A program made the translations under genes and the position numbers. This document shows, in pieces, positions 27,978-37,075 of a DNA stretch of 64,000 bases. The DNA is from Glycomyces sambucus (GTDB lineage Bacteria; Actinomycetota; Actinomycetes; Mycobacteriales; Micromonosporaceae), in assembly GCF_900102815.1 (NCBI RefSeq), contig NZ_FNGF01000006.1:124001-188000 (forward strand), given 5' to 3'. The number at the start of each line of letters is the position of its first letter. The stretch's first letter is position 1. Under the pieces are notes generated by a model, which saw only the letters and a program-made list of their open reading frames with translations, made no database searches and was not told the DNA's origin.

Positions 27978-29552
27978 CTACTCGGAGGCGGTCTCGGGGA
28001 GCGTTTTCACCAGGCGTTCGAGGGCGGTGCGGTCGGCCCGGTGCGCGGCGGCGGCGGCCTTGTCGGCCTCGCTGGCGTCGGCGCGGGCCGCGAAGAGGGC
28101 GCCGCGGAGTTCGGCGAGGCGTTCGTCGCGGCGCTCGGCCTGCTCGCGGGCCTTGGCGGCGTCGCGGCGGTAGACGACGACGGGCAGGAGGACCGCGAGG
28201 GCGGCGAGGGCCGCGAGGACCCACAGCCCGAACGCGGCGAGGCCGAGGGCGGCGGCGCCGAGTACCACCGCGAAGCCGGTGTGCAGGAGCTTGGAGGGCC
28301 CGTCGGTGTCGAAGCCGCGCCCGATGCGCTCCTCGGCGGCGGTGAGGGCGTCGGCGTCGTGCCCGGCGGCGGTGACGTCGATGGACTCGCCGCGGCGCCT
28401 GACGGCGGTGACGGTGGGTTCGGGCGCGGTCGTGGTCGCTTCGAGGTGCGCGAGCCGGGCGCGCAGGAGGGGCGCGGCGAGGTCGAGTGCCAAGCGGCGC
28501 AGAGCGACCGGGGCCTCGGGGTCGAAGAGGTCGCGGCGCACGAGCGCGGCGGGGGTCCCGGCGGGCTCGGCCCACGAGGGGCGGCTGCGGTCGGGGCCGT
28601 CGTCGAGGCCGAGGGACTCCATCTCGCCGACGATGGGGTGCTCGGCGGGGCTGGGCTCCTCGATGAGCTCTTCGAGGTAGCGGCGCCAGCGGCCGTCGCT
28701 GCGTTCGAGTTCGGCGAGGTCGGCGGTCGCGGGCTCGGCGCCGAGGTGCACGCGCAGGGCGTTGCAGGCGTCGGCGAGCGGGGGCGTCTCCCCTTCGGCG
28801 GCACCGAATCCGGTGATCGCCGAATCCCACGCGGCCAGTTCGGCCTCGTCGGCCTCGTTCGGGTCGAACAGCTCCCGGAGGCGCCCGGTGAGCTGGACGA
28901 CCGCGGCGGGCCCGAAGGCGCCGAGGGCGGCGTGCTCCCACAGGGCGCGCCAGCCGTTCGCGATGAGCCCCTTGTCGCACTCGCCGAGGTCGGCGGGGTC
29001 GTGGATGAGGCGCAGGAACGCGGCGTCGACGAGGACGGCCTGGCCGAAGCAGCGGCCCACGGCGAGGTTGAACAGCTCTGCGCGCACCGCGTCGCGCCCG
29101 CGCGCGGCGTCGAGCCCGGTGGTGAGGCCACCGGACTTCCTCGCGTCGGCGCCGGGCCGGCCGCGGAACACCAGCGGCAGGATCGCGGCGGCGGCGGGCG
29201 GGAGCCAGTAGCCGGGCAGGTCCGGGAGGTCGGGCAGGCGGGCGGGCCGGCCCTCGGCGAGGGCGCGGAACGCGCTGCGGATCTCCCTGCGCGCCTGGTA
29301 CTCGTCGAGTTCGAGGAGCTGGAAGCGCAGGTCGGTCCAGGTGAGGAGGAGGGCGACCTGGTCGGCGACCGAGTCGAGCCGGGTGTCGACGCGCTCCAGG
29401 CCCGAGCCGAGCTCGCTCTTGACGGTCTCGAGTTCGCGGCGGCGGGACCGGCGCTCGGCCCCGATGTCGTCGTTGAGCTCGTTGATCGCGGCGGTCTGCG
29501 ACCACTCCTGGCTGAAGTCCGACCAGTTCCACTGGCTGACGCTGCGGGCCAT
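27978..29552 (-). CDS. Hypothetical protein with coiled coil and C-terminal membrane hairpin
   Basis: 524 residues, family not recognised. The N-terminus (SVSQWNWSDFSQEWSQTAAI) leads into a coiled-coil stretch (about 20-65, SRRRELETVKSELGSGLERV). A largely helical, Ala/Leu-rich middle follows. Two adjacent membrane helices lie at about 415-455, and the tail is a charged, Ala/Arg-rich coiled coil. Start ATG 29552 has GGAG nine bases upstream; the open frame beyond it has a different composition and is unlikely to be coding. It sits between the GGDEF-EAL gene and ilvD on the same strand, with no evident functional link. Confidence 0.7.
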   Translation of the reverse strand: MARSVSQWNWSDFSQEWSQTAAINELNDDIGAERRSRRRELETVKSELGSGLERVDTRLDSVADQVALLLTWTDLRFQLLELDEYQARREIRSAFRALAEGRPARLPDLPDLPGYWLPPAAAAILPLVFRGRPGADARKSGGLTTGLDAARGRDAVRAELFNLAVGRCFGQAVLVDAAFLRLIHDPADLGECDKGLIANGWRALWEHAALGAFGPAAVVQLTGRLRELFDPNEADEAELAAWDSAITGFGAAEGETPPLADACNALRVHLGAEPATADLAELERSDGRWRRYLEELIEEPSPAEHPIVGEMESLGLDDGPDRSRPSWAEPAGTPAALVRRDLFDPEAPVALRRLALDLAAPLLRARLAHLEATTTAPEPTVTAVRRRGESIDVTAAGHDADALTAAEERIGRGFDTDGPSKLLHTGFAVVLGAAALGLAAFGLWVLAALAALAVLLPVVVYRRDAAKAREQAERRDERLAELRGALFAARADASEADKAAAAAHRADRTALERLVKTLPETASE

Positions 29553-29705
29553 GCGGCTGCTCCGGGGAGGTGAGGGATGCGGGCGTGAGGGATGCGGGCG
29601 TTCCCATTCTGCACGGGAAACGCCACCGGCGGAGCCCTCCGTTCGGAGGACCCCGCCGGGGTGCAGTCCTGAGTGGACGGCTGGTCGGCCTTGCGGGCGG
29701 TGCCG

Positions 29706-29754
29706 CTGGTTCACATTGTGAACGGCGCCGCTAGTTCACCTTGCGGACGGCGCC
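29706..29754 (-). repeat. Tandem 24-bp duplication of the ilvD 3' end
   Basis: The last 24 bases of ilvD including the stop (29731-29754) are repeated at 29706-29729 with 20 of 24 identical and one base between copies. In the second copy the TAG has become CAG. Differences fall at scattered positions, so the duplication is not recent. Confidence 0.75.
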
Positions 29755-31575
29755 GTCGCTCGCGGGCGTCGCCATCGCCGCGTACGCCTGGAGCGCGCGG
29801 GAGACGACCCGGTCGCGGTCCACGGGCGTGAACGGCCGCTCGCGCTTCTCCTGGGCCACGCGGCGCTGCTCCAGCACCGCGTCGTCCACTTTCAGCTCCA
29901 GCCTGCGGTTCGGGATGTCGATCTCGATCACGTCGCCGCTCTCGACCAGCGCGATGAGCCCGCCGCCGGCGGCCTCGGGGCTGACGTGGCCGATCGACAG
30001 GCCCGACGTGCCGCCCGAGAAGCGCCCGTCGGTGATGAGCGCGCACTTGCGGCCCAGGCCGCGGCCCTTGAGGAACGACGTCGGGTACAGCATCTCCTGC
30101 ATCCCGGGGCCGCCCTTGGGGCCCTCGTAGCGGATGACCACGACCTCGCCCTCGACCACGGACTTGTCGAGGATGCCCTGCACCGCGTCGTCCTGCGACT
30201 CGAAGACGTGCGCGGGGCCGGTGAAGGTCCAGTTCTCCTCGGGGACGCCCGCGACCTTGACGACGCAGCCGTCCTCGGCCAGGTTCCCGAACAGGACCGC
30301 GAGCCCGCCGTCCTTGGTGTACGCGTGCTCGACGGAGCGGATGCACCCTTCACGCGCGTCGGTGTCGAGGGTCTTCCACCGGTTCGCGGTCGAGAACGCC
30401 TGCGTGGTGCGGACGTTCCCGGGCGCGGCGTGGAACAGCTCGACCGCCTCGGGCGCGGGGGACTCGGCGCGGATGTCCCACGCGCCCAGCCACTCGGCCA
30501 TCGACGGGGAGTGGATCGTGTGGACCTTCTCGTCCAGGAGGCCGCCGCGGCGCAGCTCGCCGAGGATCGCGGGGATGCCGCCGGCGCGGTGGACGTCCTC
30601 CATGTGGTACTTCGGCGAGTTCGGGGCGACCTTCGACAGGCACGGGACCCGGCGCGAGATCGCGTCGATGTCGGCGACGCTGAAGTCCAGCTCGGCCTCG
30701 CGGGCCGCCGCCAGCAGGTGCAGGATCGTGTTCGTGGAGCCGCCCATGGCCACGTCGAGCGCCATGGCGTTCTCGAACGCGCCGCGGGAGGCGATGCTGC
30801 GCGGCAGGGCCGACTCGTCGTCGTGCTCGTAGTAGCGCCGCGCCAGGTCCATGACGACCCGGCCGGCCTCGGAGAACAGCTCGCGGCGGGCGGCGTGGGT
30901 GGCGAGCGTGGAGCCGTTGCCCGGCAGCGACAGGCCCATGGCCTCGGTCAGGCAGTTCATCGAGTTCGCGGTGAACATGCCCGAACACGAGCCGCAGGTC
31001 GGGCAGGCCGCCTCCTCCATCTTGAGGAGCTGCGCGTCCGAGACGTCGTCGTTCGCCGCGGCGATCATCGGGTCGATGAGGTCGAGCTTCTGGGTGACGA
31101 TCCCGTCGGCATCGATCGTCTTGCCGGCCTCCATGGGCCCGCCGGAGACGAACACGACCGGGATGTTCAGCCGCAGCGCGGCCATGAGCATGCCGGGGGT
31201 GATCTTGTCGCAGTTGGAGATGCACACGAGGGCGTCGGCGCAGTGCGCGTTGACCATGTACTCCACCGAGTCCGCGATGATCTCGCGGCTGGGGAGCGAG
31301 TAGAGCATCCCCGAGTGGCCCATCGCGATCCCGTCGTCGACGGCGATCGTGTGGAACTCCTTCGAGACGCCGCCGGCCTCGGCGATCGACTCGGCGACGA
31401 TCTCGCCGAGGTCCTTGAGGTGCACGTGGCCGGGCACGAACTGGGTGTAGGAGTTGGCGATGGCCACGATCGGCTTGCCGAAATCGGAGTCGGTCATGCC
31501 GGTGGCGCGCCACAGAGCGCGGGCACCCGCCATCTGGCGGCCGTGCGTGGAAGTGCGTGAACGAAGCGCTGGCAT
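29731..31575 (-). CDS. ilvD: Dihydroxy-acid dehydratase
   Basis: 614 residues. It dehydrates 2,3-dihydroxy-isovalerate and -methylvalerate to the 2-oxo acids, using an iron-sulfur cluster and Mg2+. Signatures are [37 protein letters not shown] with cluster cysteines, and the C-terminal [19 protein letters not shown]. The N-terminus [20 protein letters not shown] is exactly that of actinobacterial homologues. It stands apart from ilvBNC, 65 bp after the S26 peptidase gene on the same strand, and may have its own promoter there. Confidence 0.97.
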   Translation of the reverse strand: MPALRSRTSTHGRQMAGARALWRATGMTDSDFGKPIVAIANSYTQFVPGHVHLKDLGEIVAESIAEAGGVSKEFHTIAVDDGIAMGHSGMLYSLPSREIIADSVEYMVNAHCADALVCISNCDKITPGMLMAALRLNIPVVFVSGGPMEAGKTIDADGIVTQKLDLIDPMIAAANDDVSDAQLLKMEEAACPTCGSCSGMFTANSMNCLTEAMGLSLPGNGSTLATHAARRELFSEAGRVVMDLARRYYEHDDESALPRSIASRGAFENAMALDVAMGGSTNTILHLLAAAREAELDFSVADIDAISRRVPCLSKVAPNSPKYHMEDVHRAGGIPAILGELRRGGLLDEKVHTIHSPSMAEWLGAWDIRAESPAPEAVELFHAAPGNVRTTQAFSTANRWKTLDTDAREGCIRSVEHAYTKDGGLAVLFGNLAEDGCVVKVAGVPEENWTFTGPAHVFESQDDAVQGILDKSVVEGEVVVIRYEGPKGGPGMQEMLYPTSFLKGRGLGRKCALITDGRFSGGTSGLSIGHVSPEAAGGGLIALVESGDVIEIDIPNRRLELKVDDAVLEQRRVAQEKRERPFTPVDRDRVVSRALQAYAAMATPASDGAVRKVN

Positions 31576-31640
31576 GGCTCAAGTCTGCCACGTCTCGGAT
31601 GCTAGGACGACGCGCCCGTTGGCTAGGATCGCCTGTCCTG

Positions 31641-32066
31641 TCAGAGGCCGCGCACCATCGTGCCGAAGACCAACCGCTGCGGGCACGGCCCGTGGCGGCG
31701 CGAGTCGTCCCCCGCCGGGTTGTCGCCGAGCAGGTAGTAGTGCCCCTCCGGGACGGGCCCGCCGGAGCCGGGCGCGGTCTCGCCCGGTCCGGCCGCGACG
31801 CGCTTGATCCACCACGGGGCCTTGGCTCGACGGGTCTCGGCCCAGCCGAGCTCGGGGTCGGGGGCCGCCACGACGACGACGTCCCCGACCGCGATCCGCT
31901 TGGTGCGCTTGGCGAGCACCTCGTCGCCGTCCTTGAGCGCGGGCTCCATGGAGGCGCCCTCGACCTTGACGAGGACCCACCGGCGCCGCAGCTGGCGCAC
32001 GCTCTCGGCCGTCAGCGCCACCGCGGCGATGAGCAGGAGCGGGAAGAGCAGGTCAGAAGAGCCCAT
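31641..32066 (-). CDS. S26-family signal-peptidase-like protein (SodX-like)
   Basis: 141 residues. One N-terminal membrane helix (LLFPLLLIAAVALTAES) is followed by a compact S26 catalytic domain. The nucleophile Ser is in VEGASMEPALKDGD, the general-base Lys in WWIKRVAAG, and the conserved box is LLGDNPAGDDSRRHGP. The size and motifs resemble nickel-superoxide-dismutase maturation proteases, but no sodN gene is seen nearby. Its start overlaps the preceding small membrane-protein gene by 14 bp, suggesting coupling with the hem operon. Confidence 0.8.
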   Translation of the reverse strand: MGSSDLLFPLLLIAAVALTAESVRQLRRRWVLVKVEGASMEPALKDGDEVLAKRTKRIAVGDVVVVAAPDPELGWAETRRAKAPWWIKRVAAGPGETAPGSGGPVPEGHYYLLGDNPAGDDSRRHGPCPQRLVFGTMVRGL

Positions 32067-32259
32067 CGATCCCGTCGTCCTCCGGTTCCTCGCGCTTCCT
32101 GCGGAAGCGCTCGAGCACGCCGAAGCTCGTCAGGCCGAGCGCGGCCATGACCGCGAGGAGGGCGTACACGGCCGCGACCACCAGGAAGAGGAGGAACACG
32201 GCCTGCGCGATGATCAGGAGTCCGTAGCCGGCGGCGGGCTCCTCTACGACGGCGATCAC
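32053..32259 (-). CDS. Small membrane protein between hemQ and the S26 peptidase
   Basis: 68 residues: a short N-terminus ([12 protein letters not shown]), one long or two short membrane helices (about 14-45) and a charged cytoplasmic tail ([18 protein letters not shown]). The GTG start at 32259 overlaps the hemQ TGA by four bases (GTGA), and its 3' end overlaps the S26 gene, so all three are tightly coupled. No family recognised. It might anchor or assist the neighbouring enzymes, but that is inference. Confidence 0.7.
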   Translation of the reverse strand: MIAVVEEPAAGYGLLIIAQAVFLLFLVVAAVYALLAVMAALGLTSFGVLERFRRKREEPEDDGIDGLF

Positions 32260-32969
32260 GGCAGGTCGTTGATGATGTCGGTGATCGAGCGGCGCTTGCC
32301 GGTGAAGAACGGGATCTCCTCGCGCACGTGGCGCCTCGCGCCGGAGGCGCGCAGCTCCCGCATGAGGTCGACGATCCGGTGGAGCTCGTCGGCCTCGAAG
32401 GCGAGGATCCACTCGTAGTCGCCCAGGGAGAAGGCCGGGACGGTGTTGGCGCGCACGTCGGGGTAGTCGCGGGCCATCTGGCCGTGCTCGCGCAGCAGGT
32501 CGCGGCGCTCCTCCTCGGGCAGCAGGTACCACTCGTAGGACCGCACGAACGGGTAGACGCTGATGTACCCGCGCGGCTCCTCGGTGAGGAACGCCGGGAG
32601 GTGGCTGCGGTTGAACTCGGCGGGCCGGTGCAGGGCCATGTTCGACCAGACCGGGGCGAGGTGGCGCCCGAGCGCGGAGCGGCGGAAGTCGGAGTACGCC
32701 TTCTGGAGCCGGTCGGAGTCCTCGGCGTGCCACCAGACCATGAGGTCGGCATCGGCGCGCATCCCGGTGAGGTCGTACGTGCCGCGCACGGTCACGCCCG
32801 CGTCGCCGCAGTGCTTCTTGAAGAACGCCTCCATGTCGCTGGCGAGGTCCTGCCGGATCGCCGGCATGGGCTCCTCGACGCGGAACACCGACCACAGGGT
32901 GTACCGGAGCGTGTCGTTCAGCTCCTTGATCCGCGCGGCGTTGGGATTGTTCGACTGGCGTTCAGTCAC
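32256..32969 (-). CDS. hemQ: Coproheme decarboxylase HemQ (ChdC)
   Basis: 237 residues, chlorite-dismutase fold. HemQ oxidatively decarboxylates coproheme III to haem b with hydrogen peroxide, the last step of the coproporphyrin-dependent pathway. Family features are [29 protein letters not shown] and [11 protein letters not shown], and the C-terminal [17 protein letters not shown] 32969 is chosen since AAGGG precedes it by 7 bases and the open frame further upstream only shadows hemY. It follows hemY by 37 bp in the hemE-hemY-hemQ operon. Confidence 0.93.
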   Translation of the reverse strand: MTERQSNNPNAARIKELNDTLRYTLWSVFRVEEPMPAIRQDLASDMEAFFKKHCGDAGVTVRGTYDLTGMRADADLMVWWHAEDSDRLQKAYSDFRRSALGRHLAPVWSNMALHRPAEFNRSHLPAFLTEEPRGYISVYPFVRSYEWYLLPEEERRDLLREHGQMARDYPDVRANTVPAFSLGDYEWILAFEADELHRIVDLMRELRASGARRHVREEIPFFTGKRRSITDIINDLP

Positions 32970-33006
32970 GGTGCGGCCCTTCTCGTCGTGGTGCTGCTGA
33001 ACTGTC

Positions 33007-34413
33007 TCACACGGTGCGGGGCGCGAGCGCGTCGGCGATGCGGTCGGCCGCGTCGCGCCCGGAGGCGACGCACGCGGCGATGCCGACGCCGTCGACGGCC
33101 GCCCCGGCGATCGCGAGGCCGCGGTGGCGGGCCAGCGCCTCGCGGGCGGCGGCCACGCGGGCGACGTGCCCCGGCGCGTACTGCGGGAGGGCCCCGCCCC
33201 AGCGGTCGATGCGCTGCTCGACCGGGTCGGGCAGGCGCTGCCCGAGGTGCTCGCCGAGTTCGCGCAGGGCGGTCTTGGCGAGGGTGGCGTCGTCGTACTG
33301 GAGCAGCGCCTCCTCGCCGAGGCGGCCCATGGAGACGCGCACGATCTGGCGGCGGCGACCCAGGTGCGGCCACTTCTTGGAGGCGAAGGTGGCGGCCTTG
33401 ACGGTCTTGCCCTCGGAGGCGGGGGTGAGGAAGCCCGAGCGCTCGGGGAGGTCGACCTTGTCGAAGGCGAAGGCGGCCAGGGCGACCGAGGCGTAGGCGA
33501 CGCCGGAGAGGGCCGCGGCGGCCTCGGGGGCGACGGCCCGGAGGAGGTCGGCGGCGGGCGAGGCGGGGACGGCGAGCACAACGGCGTCGGCGGTGACCTT
33601 GATGGGGTCGGGGACGGGCCCGGTGATGACCTCCCAGCCCCGGGGGGTCTCGCGCAGTTCGCGGACGGTCATGCCGAGGCGGATCTCGGCGCGCGCGGCG
33701 GCGGAGGTCGCGGTGACGAGCCGGTCGAGGCCGCCGTCGATGGTCGCGAACACGGGCTTGCCGGCGGGCGCGGGCCGCTTGATCTCGGCGACCGCCTCGG
33801 TCAGGCGCGCGTGGCGTTCGAGGGCGGCGGCGAGCTGGGGCATGACGGCGCGGACGGAGAGCCGGTCGACGTCCCCGGCGTAGACGCCCGCGAGCATCGG
33901 GGCGACGAGCCGGTCGAGCACTTCGTCGCCGAGGCGGGCGCGGACGAGGGCGCCGACGGACATGTCCTGGCCGGCCTCCAGGATCGGGAGGCCGTTGTCG
34001 GGGCGCTCCTTGGCGTTCGCGATGGCGGCGACGTCGGCGGGGTCGCCGGGGATGCCCATCATGTGCCCGGCGGGGAAGTCGACGAGCTCGCCGCCGATGC
34101 TCAGGGCGGGCTTGAGGGCCGCGGGGTGGACGATGGCGTCGCCCAGGCCCACGGCGCGGGCGAGGTCGACCGCCTCGGGCCGGGCGGCGAGGAGCGATTC
34201 GGCGCCGGTCTCGACGGCGCGGCCGGCGAAGTCGGCGGTGCGGATCTTGCCGCCCAGGCGCATCGACTGCTCGGCGACGATGATCTCGGCGTCGGGGCCG
34301 AGGCGTTCGCGCAGGCGGTGGGCCGCGGCGACGCCGGTGATGCCACCGCCGGCGACGAGGACCCGGGTGCGCCCCGGGGTGCCGGTGACGCGGGCGGGCG
34401 TCACGGGGCTCAT
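33007..34413 (-). CDS. hemY: Coproporphyrinogen III oxidase, HemY/CgoX type
   Basis: 468 residues, FAD-dependent. The N-terminal dinucleotide motif [17 protein letters not shown] is followed by [20 protein letters not shown], and the C-terminal FAD-contact region is [13 protein letters not shown]. In monoderm bacteria this enzyme oxidises coproporphyrinogen III to coproporphyrin III; older annotation calls it protoporphyrinogen oxidase. ATG 34413 overlaps the hemE stop (ATGA). The pathway's ferrochelatase (HemH) is not in this window. Confidence 0.92.
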   Translation of the reverse strand: MSPVTPARVTGTPGRTRVLVAGGGITGVAAAHRLRERLGPDAEIIVAEQSMRLGGKIRTADFAGRAVETGAESLLAARPEAVDLARAVGLGDAIVHPAALKPALSIGGELVDFPAGHMMGIPGDPADVAAIANAKERPDNGLPILEAGQDMSVGALVRARLGDEVLDRLVAPMLAGVYAGDVDRLSVRAVMPQLAAALERHARLTEAVAEIKRPAPAGKPVFATIDGGLDRLVTATSAAARAEIRLGMTVRELRETPRGWEVITGPVPDPIKVTADAVVLAVPASPAADLLRAVAPEAAAALSGVAYASVALAAFAFDKVDLPERSGFLTPASEGKTVKAATFASKKWPHLGRRRQIVRVSMGRLGEEALLQYDDATLAKTALRELGEHLGQRLPDPVEQRIDRWGGALPQYAPGHVARVAAAREALARHRGLAIAGAAVDGVGIAACVASGRDAADRIADALAPRTV

Positions 34414-35450
34414 CGGGTCGTGGTCTCGTGCACGCGGTCGACCACGAGCTTGAGCTTGCCGGGGTCGGAATCGGGGAGGACGCCGTGCCCGAGGTTGAAG
34501 ACGTGGGCCTTGGCGGCGCGGCCGGCGGCGACGACGCGGTCGGTCTCGGCGGTCAGGGCCGCGTCGTCGGCGAGGACGAGCGCCGGGTCGAGGTTGCCCT
34601 GGAGGACCTTGTCCGGCAGGCGCTTCGCGGCCTCGTCGAGGGGGATGCGGAAGTCGACGCCGGAGACCTCGGCGCCGGTCTCGGCCATCGCTTCGAGGAG
34701 GTGCCCGGTGCCGACGCCGAAGTGGATGCGGGGCACCGACTCGGCGACGCCCGCCAGCGCGGCGGTGGAGTGGGGCAGGGCGTAGGTCCGGTAGTCGGCC
34801 TCGGAGAGGGCGCCGGCCCAGGAGTCGAAGAGCTGCACGGCCTGCGCGCCGGCCTCGACCTGGACGCGGAGGAACTCGCCGCAGATCGCGGCGAGGCGGG
34901 AGGCGATGCCGTGCCAGACCTCGGGGCGGGACTTCATGAGCGCCTTGGTCTTCGCGTGGTCGCGGGAGGGGCCGCCCTCGATGAGGTAGGAGGCGAGGGT
35001 GAACGGGGCGCCGGCGAAGCCGATGAGCGGGGTGTCCCCGAGCTCCTTGCGGAGCAGGCCCACGGCCTCGGTGACGTACCCGACGTCGCAGGGGTCGAGG
35101 TTGCGCAGGCGCTTGAGGTCGGCCTCGGTGCGGAGGGGCTCGGCGACGACGGGGCCGACGCCGGGGACGATCTCGATGTCGAGGCCGATCGCGGCGAGGG
35201 GCACGACGATGTCGGAGAAGAAGATCGCGGCGTCGACGCCGTAGCGGCGCACCGGCTGCATCGTGATCTCGCAGACGAGTTCGGGGGTGCGGCAGGCTTC
35301 GAGCATCGAGGTGCCGGCGCGCGCCTGCTTGTACTCGGGGAGGGACCGCCCGGCCTGGCGCATGAACCATACGGGTGTGCGACCGGGCTCCTCACCGCGG
35401 CAGGCCGCGAGGAACGGGGACTCTGGCGATGACGGAACGGCGTTGACCAC
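34410..35450 (-). CDS. hemE: Uroporphyrinogen decarboxylase
   Basis: 346 residues. It removes four carboxyl groups from uroporphyrinogen III to give coproporphyrinogen III. Signatures are PVWFMRQAGRSLPEYK, FSDIVVPLAAIG with the catalytic Asp, IGFAGAPFTLASYLIEGG and LQGNLDP. The GTG start at 35450 has GAGGA eight bases upstream. It is first in hemE-hemY-hemQ, with four-base overlap to hemY, and divergent from rnd across a 210-bp gap. Confidence 0.95.
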   Translation of the reverse strand: MVNAVPSSPESPFLAACRGEEPGRTPVWFMRQAGRSLPEYKQARAGTSMLEACRTPELVCEITMQPVRRYGVDAAIFFSDIVVPLAAIGLDIEIVPGVGPVVAEPLRTEADLKRLRNLDPCDVGYVTEAVGLLRKELGDTPLIGFAGAPFTLASYLIEGGPSRDHAKTKALMKSRPEVWHGIASRLAAICGEFLRVQVEAGAQAVQLFDSWAGALSEADYRTYALPHSTAALAGVAESVPRIHFGVGTGHLLEAMAETGAEVSGVDFRIPLDEAAKRLPDKVLQGNLDPALVLADDAALTAETDRVVAAGRAAKAHVFNLGHGVLPDSDPGKLKLVVDRVHETTTR

Positions 35451-35648
35451 GATGCCATCCTCGCACGCGCGGAGGCGGCCCGCCCGCAGCGGCGAGTGCG
35501 ATGTGGCCCGCACCGGCAGGGGCGCTGTGAGGGAGGTCAGGGGGTCCGGCCGTCCACCGTAGAGGAGCAAAGGGGTGATTAGCCCACTATCGGGTGGAAA
35601 TCGGTCTCCTGCTCGGCGGGGCAGTAGCGCGCGCAGGTTACCTGCCCG

Positions 35649-35660
35649 TACGGTGAACAG
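35649..35660 (+). promoter_or_regulatory. -10 element of a leaderless rnd promoter
   Basis: TACGGT (35649-35654) is followed by six bases and the GTG at 35661, the spacing of a leaderless transcript. No convincing -35 element is visible, so confidence is modest. Confidence 0.35.
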
Positions 35661-36875
35661 GTGACCGATCCCCAGCCCGAACCCGAAGCCGCTCTCCTCA
35701 CCGAGCCGCGCGAGGGCATGCCCCCGCTGATCCAGACCTCCGCGGAGCTCGCCGAGGCCGCCGAGCGCCTCGAGGCCGGTTCGGGTCCGATCGCGGTGGA
35801 CACCGAGCGCGCCTCCGGCTTCCGCTACTCGGGCCGGGCCTACCTCATCCAGCTGCGCCGGGCCGGTTCGGGCACGATCCTCGTCGACCCCATCCCGATC
35901 GACGACCTGGAGCCGCTGCGCCGGGCCCTGGCCGGCCCCGAGTGGATCCTCCACGCCGCCAGCCAGGACCTGCCCTGCCTCGAAGAGCTCGACCTGCACC
36001 CCGCGCGCCTGTTCGACACCGAGCTGGCGGCGCGGCTGTGCGACTTCGAGAAGGTGGGGCTGGCCTCGATCACCGAGCAGCTGCTGGGGCACCGGCTCGA
36101 GAAGCAGCACTCGGCGGCCGACTGGTCCTCGCGCCCGCTCCCCCACGACTGGCTCGTGTACGCCGCCCTCGACGTCGAACTCCTCATCGAACTGCGCGGC
36201 AAGCTCGCCGCCGAACTCGCCAAGCAGGGCAAGTCCGCGTGGGCCGAGGCCGAGTTCGAGCACGTGCGCACCGCGGGCCCGCCCAAGCCGCGCAAGGAGC
36301 CGTGGCGGCGCACCAGCGGCATCCACAAGGTCCGCGGGGCCAAGGCCCTGGGCCGGGTCCGCGCGGTGTGGGAGGCCCGGGACAACCTGGCGCGCAAGCT
36401 CGACCGCGCGCCCGGGAAGGTCCTGCCGGACGCCGCGATCGTGGAGGCCGCGACCGCCGACCCGACCGACTTCGCCGAGCTGATGGGCCTGCCGGGGTTC
36501 CGGCGCCGCGGCGGGCGCGCGAACGCGCGGCTGTGGCTCGCGGCCCTCGCCGACGCGCGGACCGTGCCGGCCGACCAGCTCCCGTCGACCACGCCGCCCC
36601 AGGACGGCCCGCCCGCGACGCACCGCTGGGCCGACCGCGACCCGGTCGCGGCCGAGCGCCTGGCCGCCGCGCGCGAGGTGGTCGCCGAGGTCGCCGCCAA
36701 GCACCACCTGCCCGCCGAGAACCTCATCGCGCCCGCGCTGGTGCGGGGTCTGGCGTGGGAGCCGCCGAAGCGGGTCACCGAGCGGCACGTGCGCACGGTC
36801 CTCGCCGAGGGCGGGGCGCGCGAGTGGCAGGTCGAGCTCCTCGCCGAGGGGCTGACCGAGGCGCTGAAGGACTGA
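35661..36875 (+). CDS. rnd: Ribonuclease D (DEDD 3'-5' exonuclease with HRDC domain)
   Basis: 404 residues. The exonuclease domain (about 20-200) has the DEDDy residues in IAVDTERASGF, a second Asp in LHAASQDLPCL, and the final Asp/Tyr region in WLVYAALDVELLIEL. An HRDC domain follows (about 225-305) and a C-terminal helical region. It trims structured RNAs such as tRNA precursors. In M. tuberculosis the equivalent gene (Rv2681) also lies between hemE and dxs. The GTG start is supported by the leaderless -10 element. Confidence 0.88.
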   Translation: MTDPQPEPEAALLTEPREGMPPLIQTSAELAEAAERLEAGSGPIAVDTERASGFRYSGRAYLIQLRRAGSGTILVDPIPIDDLEPLRRALAGPEWILHAASQDLPCLEELDLHPARLFDTELAARLCDFEKVGLASITEQLLGHRLEKQHSAADWSSRPLPHDWLVYAALDVELLIELRGKLAAELAKQGKSAWAEAEFEHVRTAGPPKPRKEPWRRTSGIHKVRGAKALGRVRAVWEARDNLARKLDRAPGKVLPDAAIVEAATADPTDFAELMGLPGFRRRGGRANARLWLAALADARTVPADQLPSTTPPQDGPPATHRWADRDPVAAERLAAAREVVAEVAAKHHLPAENLIAPALVRGLAWEPPKRVTERHVRTVLAEGGAREWQVELLAEGLTEALKD

Positions 36876-36893
36876 CGGGCGCATTCCCGGAAC

Positions 36894-36913
36894 GGCCCCG
36901 CCGCGGCGGGGCC
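36894..36913 (+). terminator. Terminator of rnd
   Basis: GGCCCCGCCGCGGCGGGGCC is a perfect 20-nt palindrome 18 bp after the rnd stop, giving an 8-bp all-GC stem with a 4-nt loop. Confidence 0.65.
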
Positions 36914-36979
36914 TTCGCCGTATGGTGAGCTGCGCAAACGTTTCCCGGAAGCCGGGTTCGCGACACGCCCCGGGGGCCC

Positions 36980-37008
36980 GTGACAACGAACTTACTTGCG
37001 GGTAACAT
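36980..37008 (+). promoter_or_regulatory. Promoter of fadA-fadB with internal dyad
   Basis: GTGACA (36980-36985), a 17-bp spacer and TAACAT (37003-37008) match a strong promoter. TTAC-N6-GTAA spans the spacer and -10 start (36993-37006), a good position for a TetR-type fatty-acid repressor. The mRNA leader would be about 60 nt. Confidence 0.55.
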
Positions 37009-37075
37009 TCTCGGTGACGATGCACACTTTCGACCGCAGGCTGTACGACGCTGCATACCCAAAGGAGGGGCTGGC

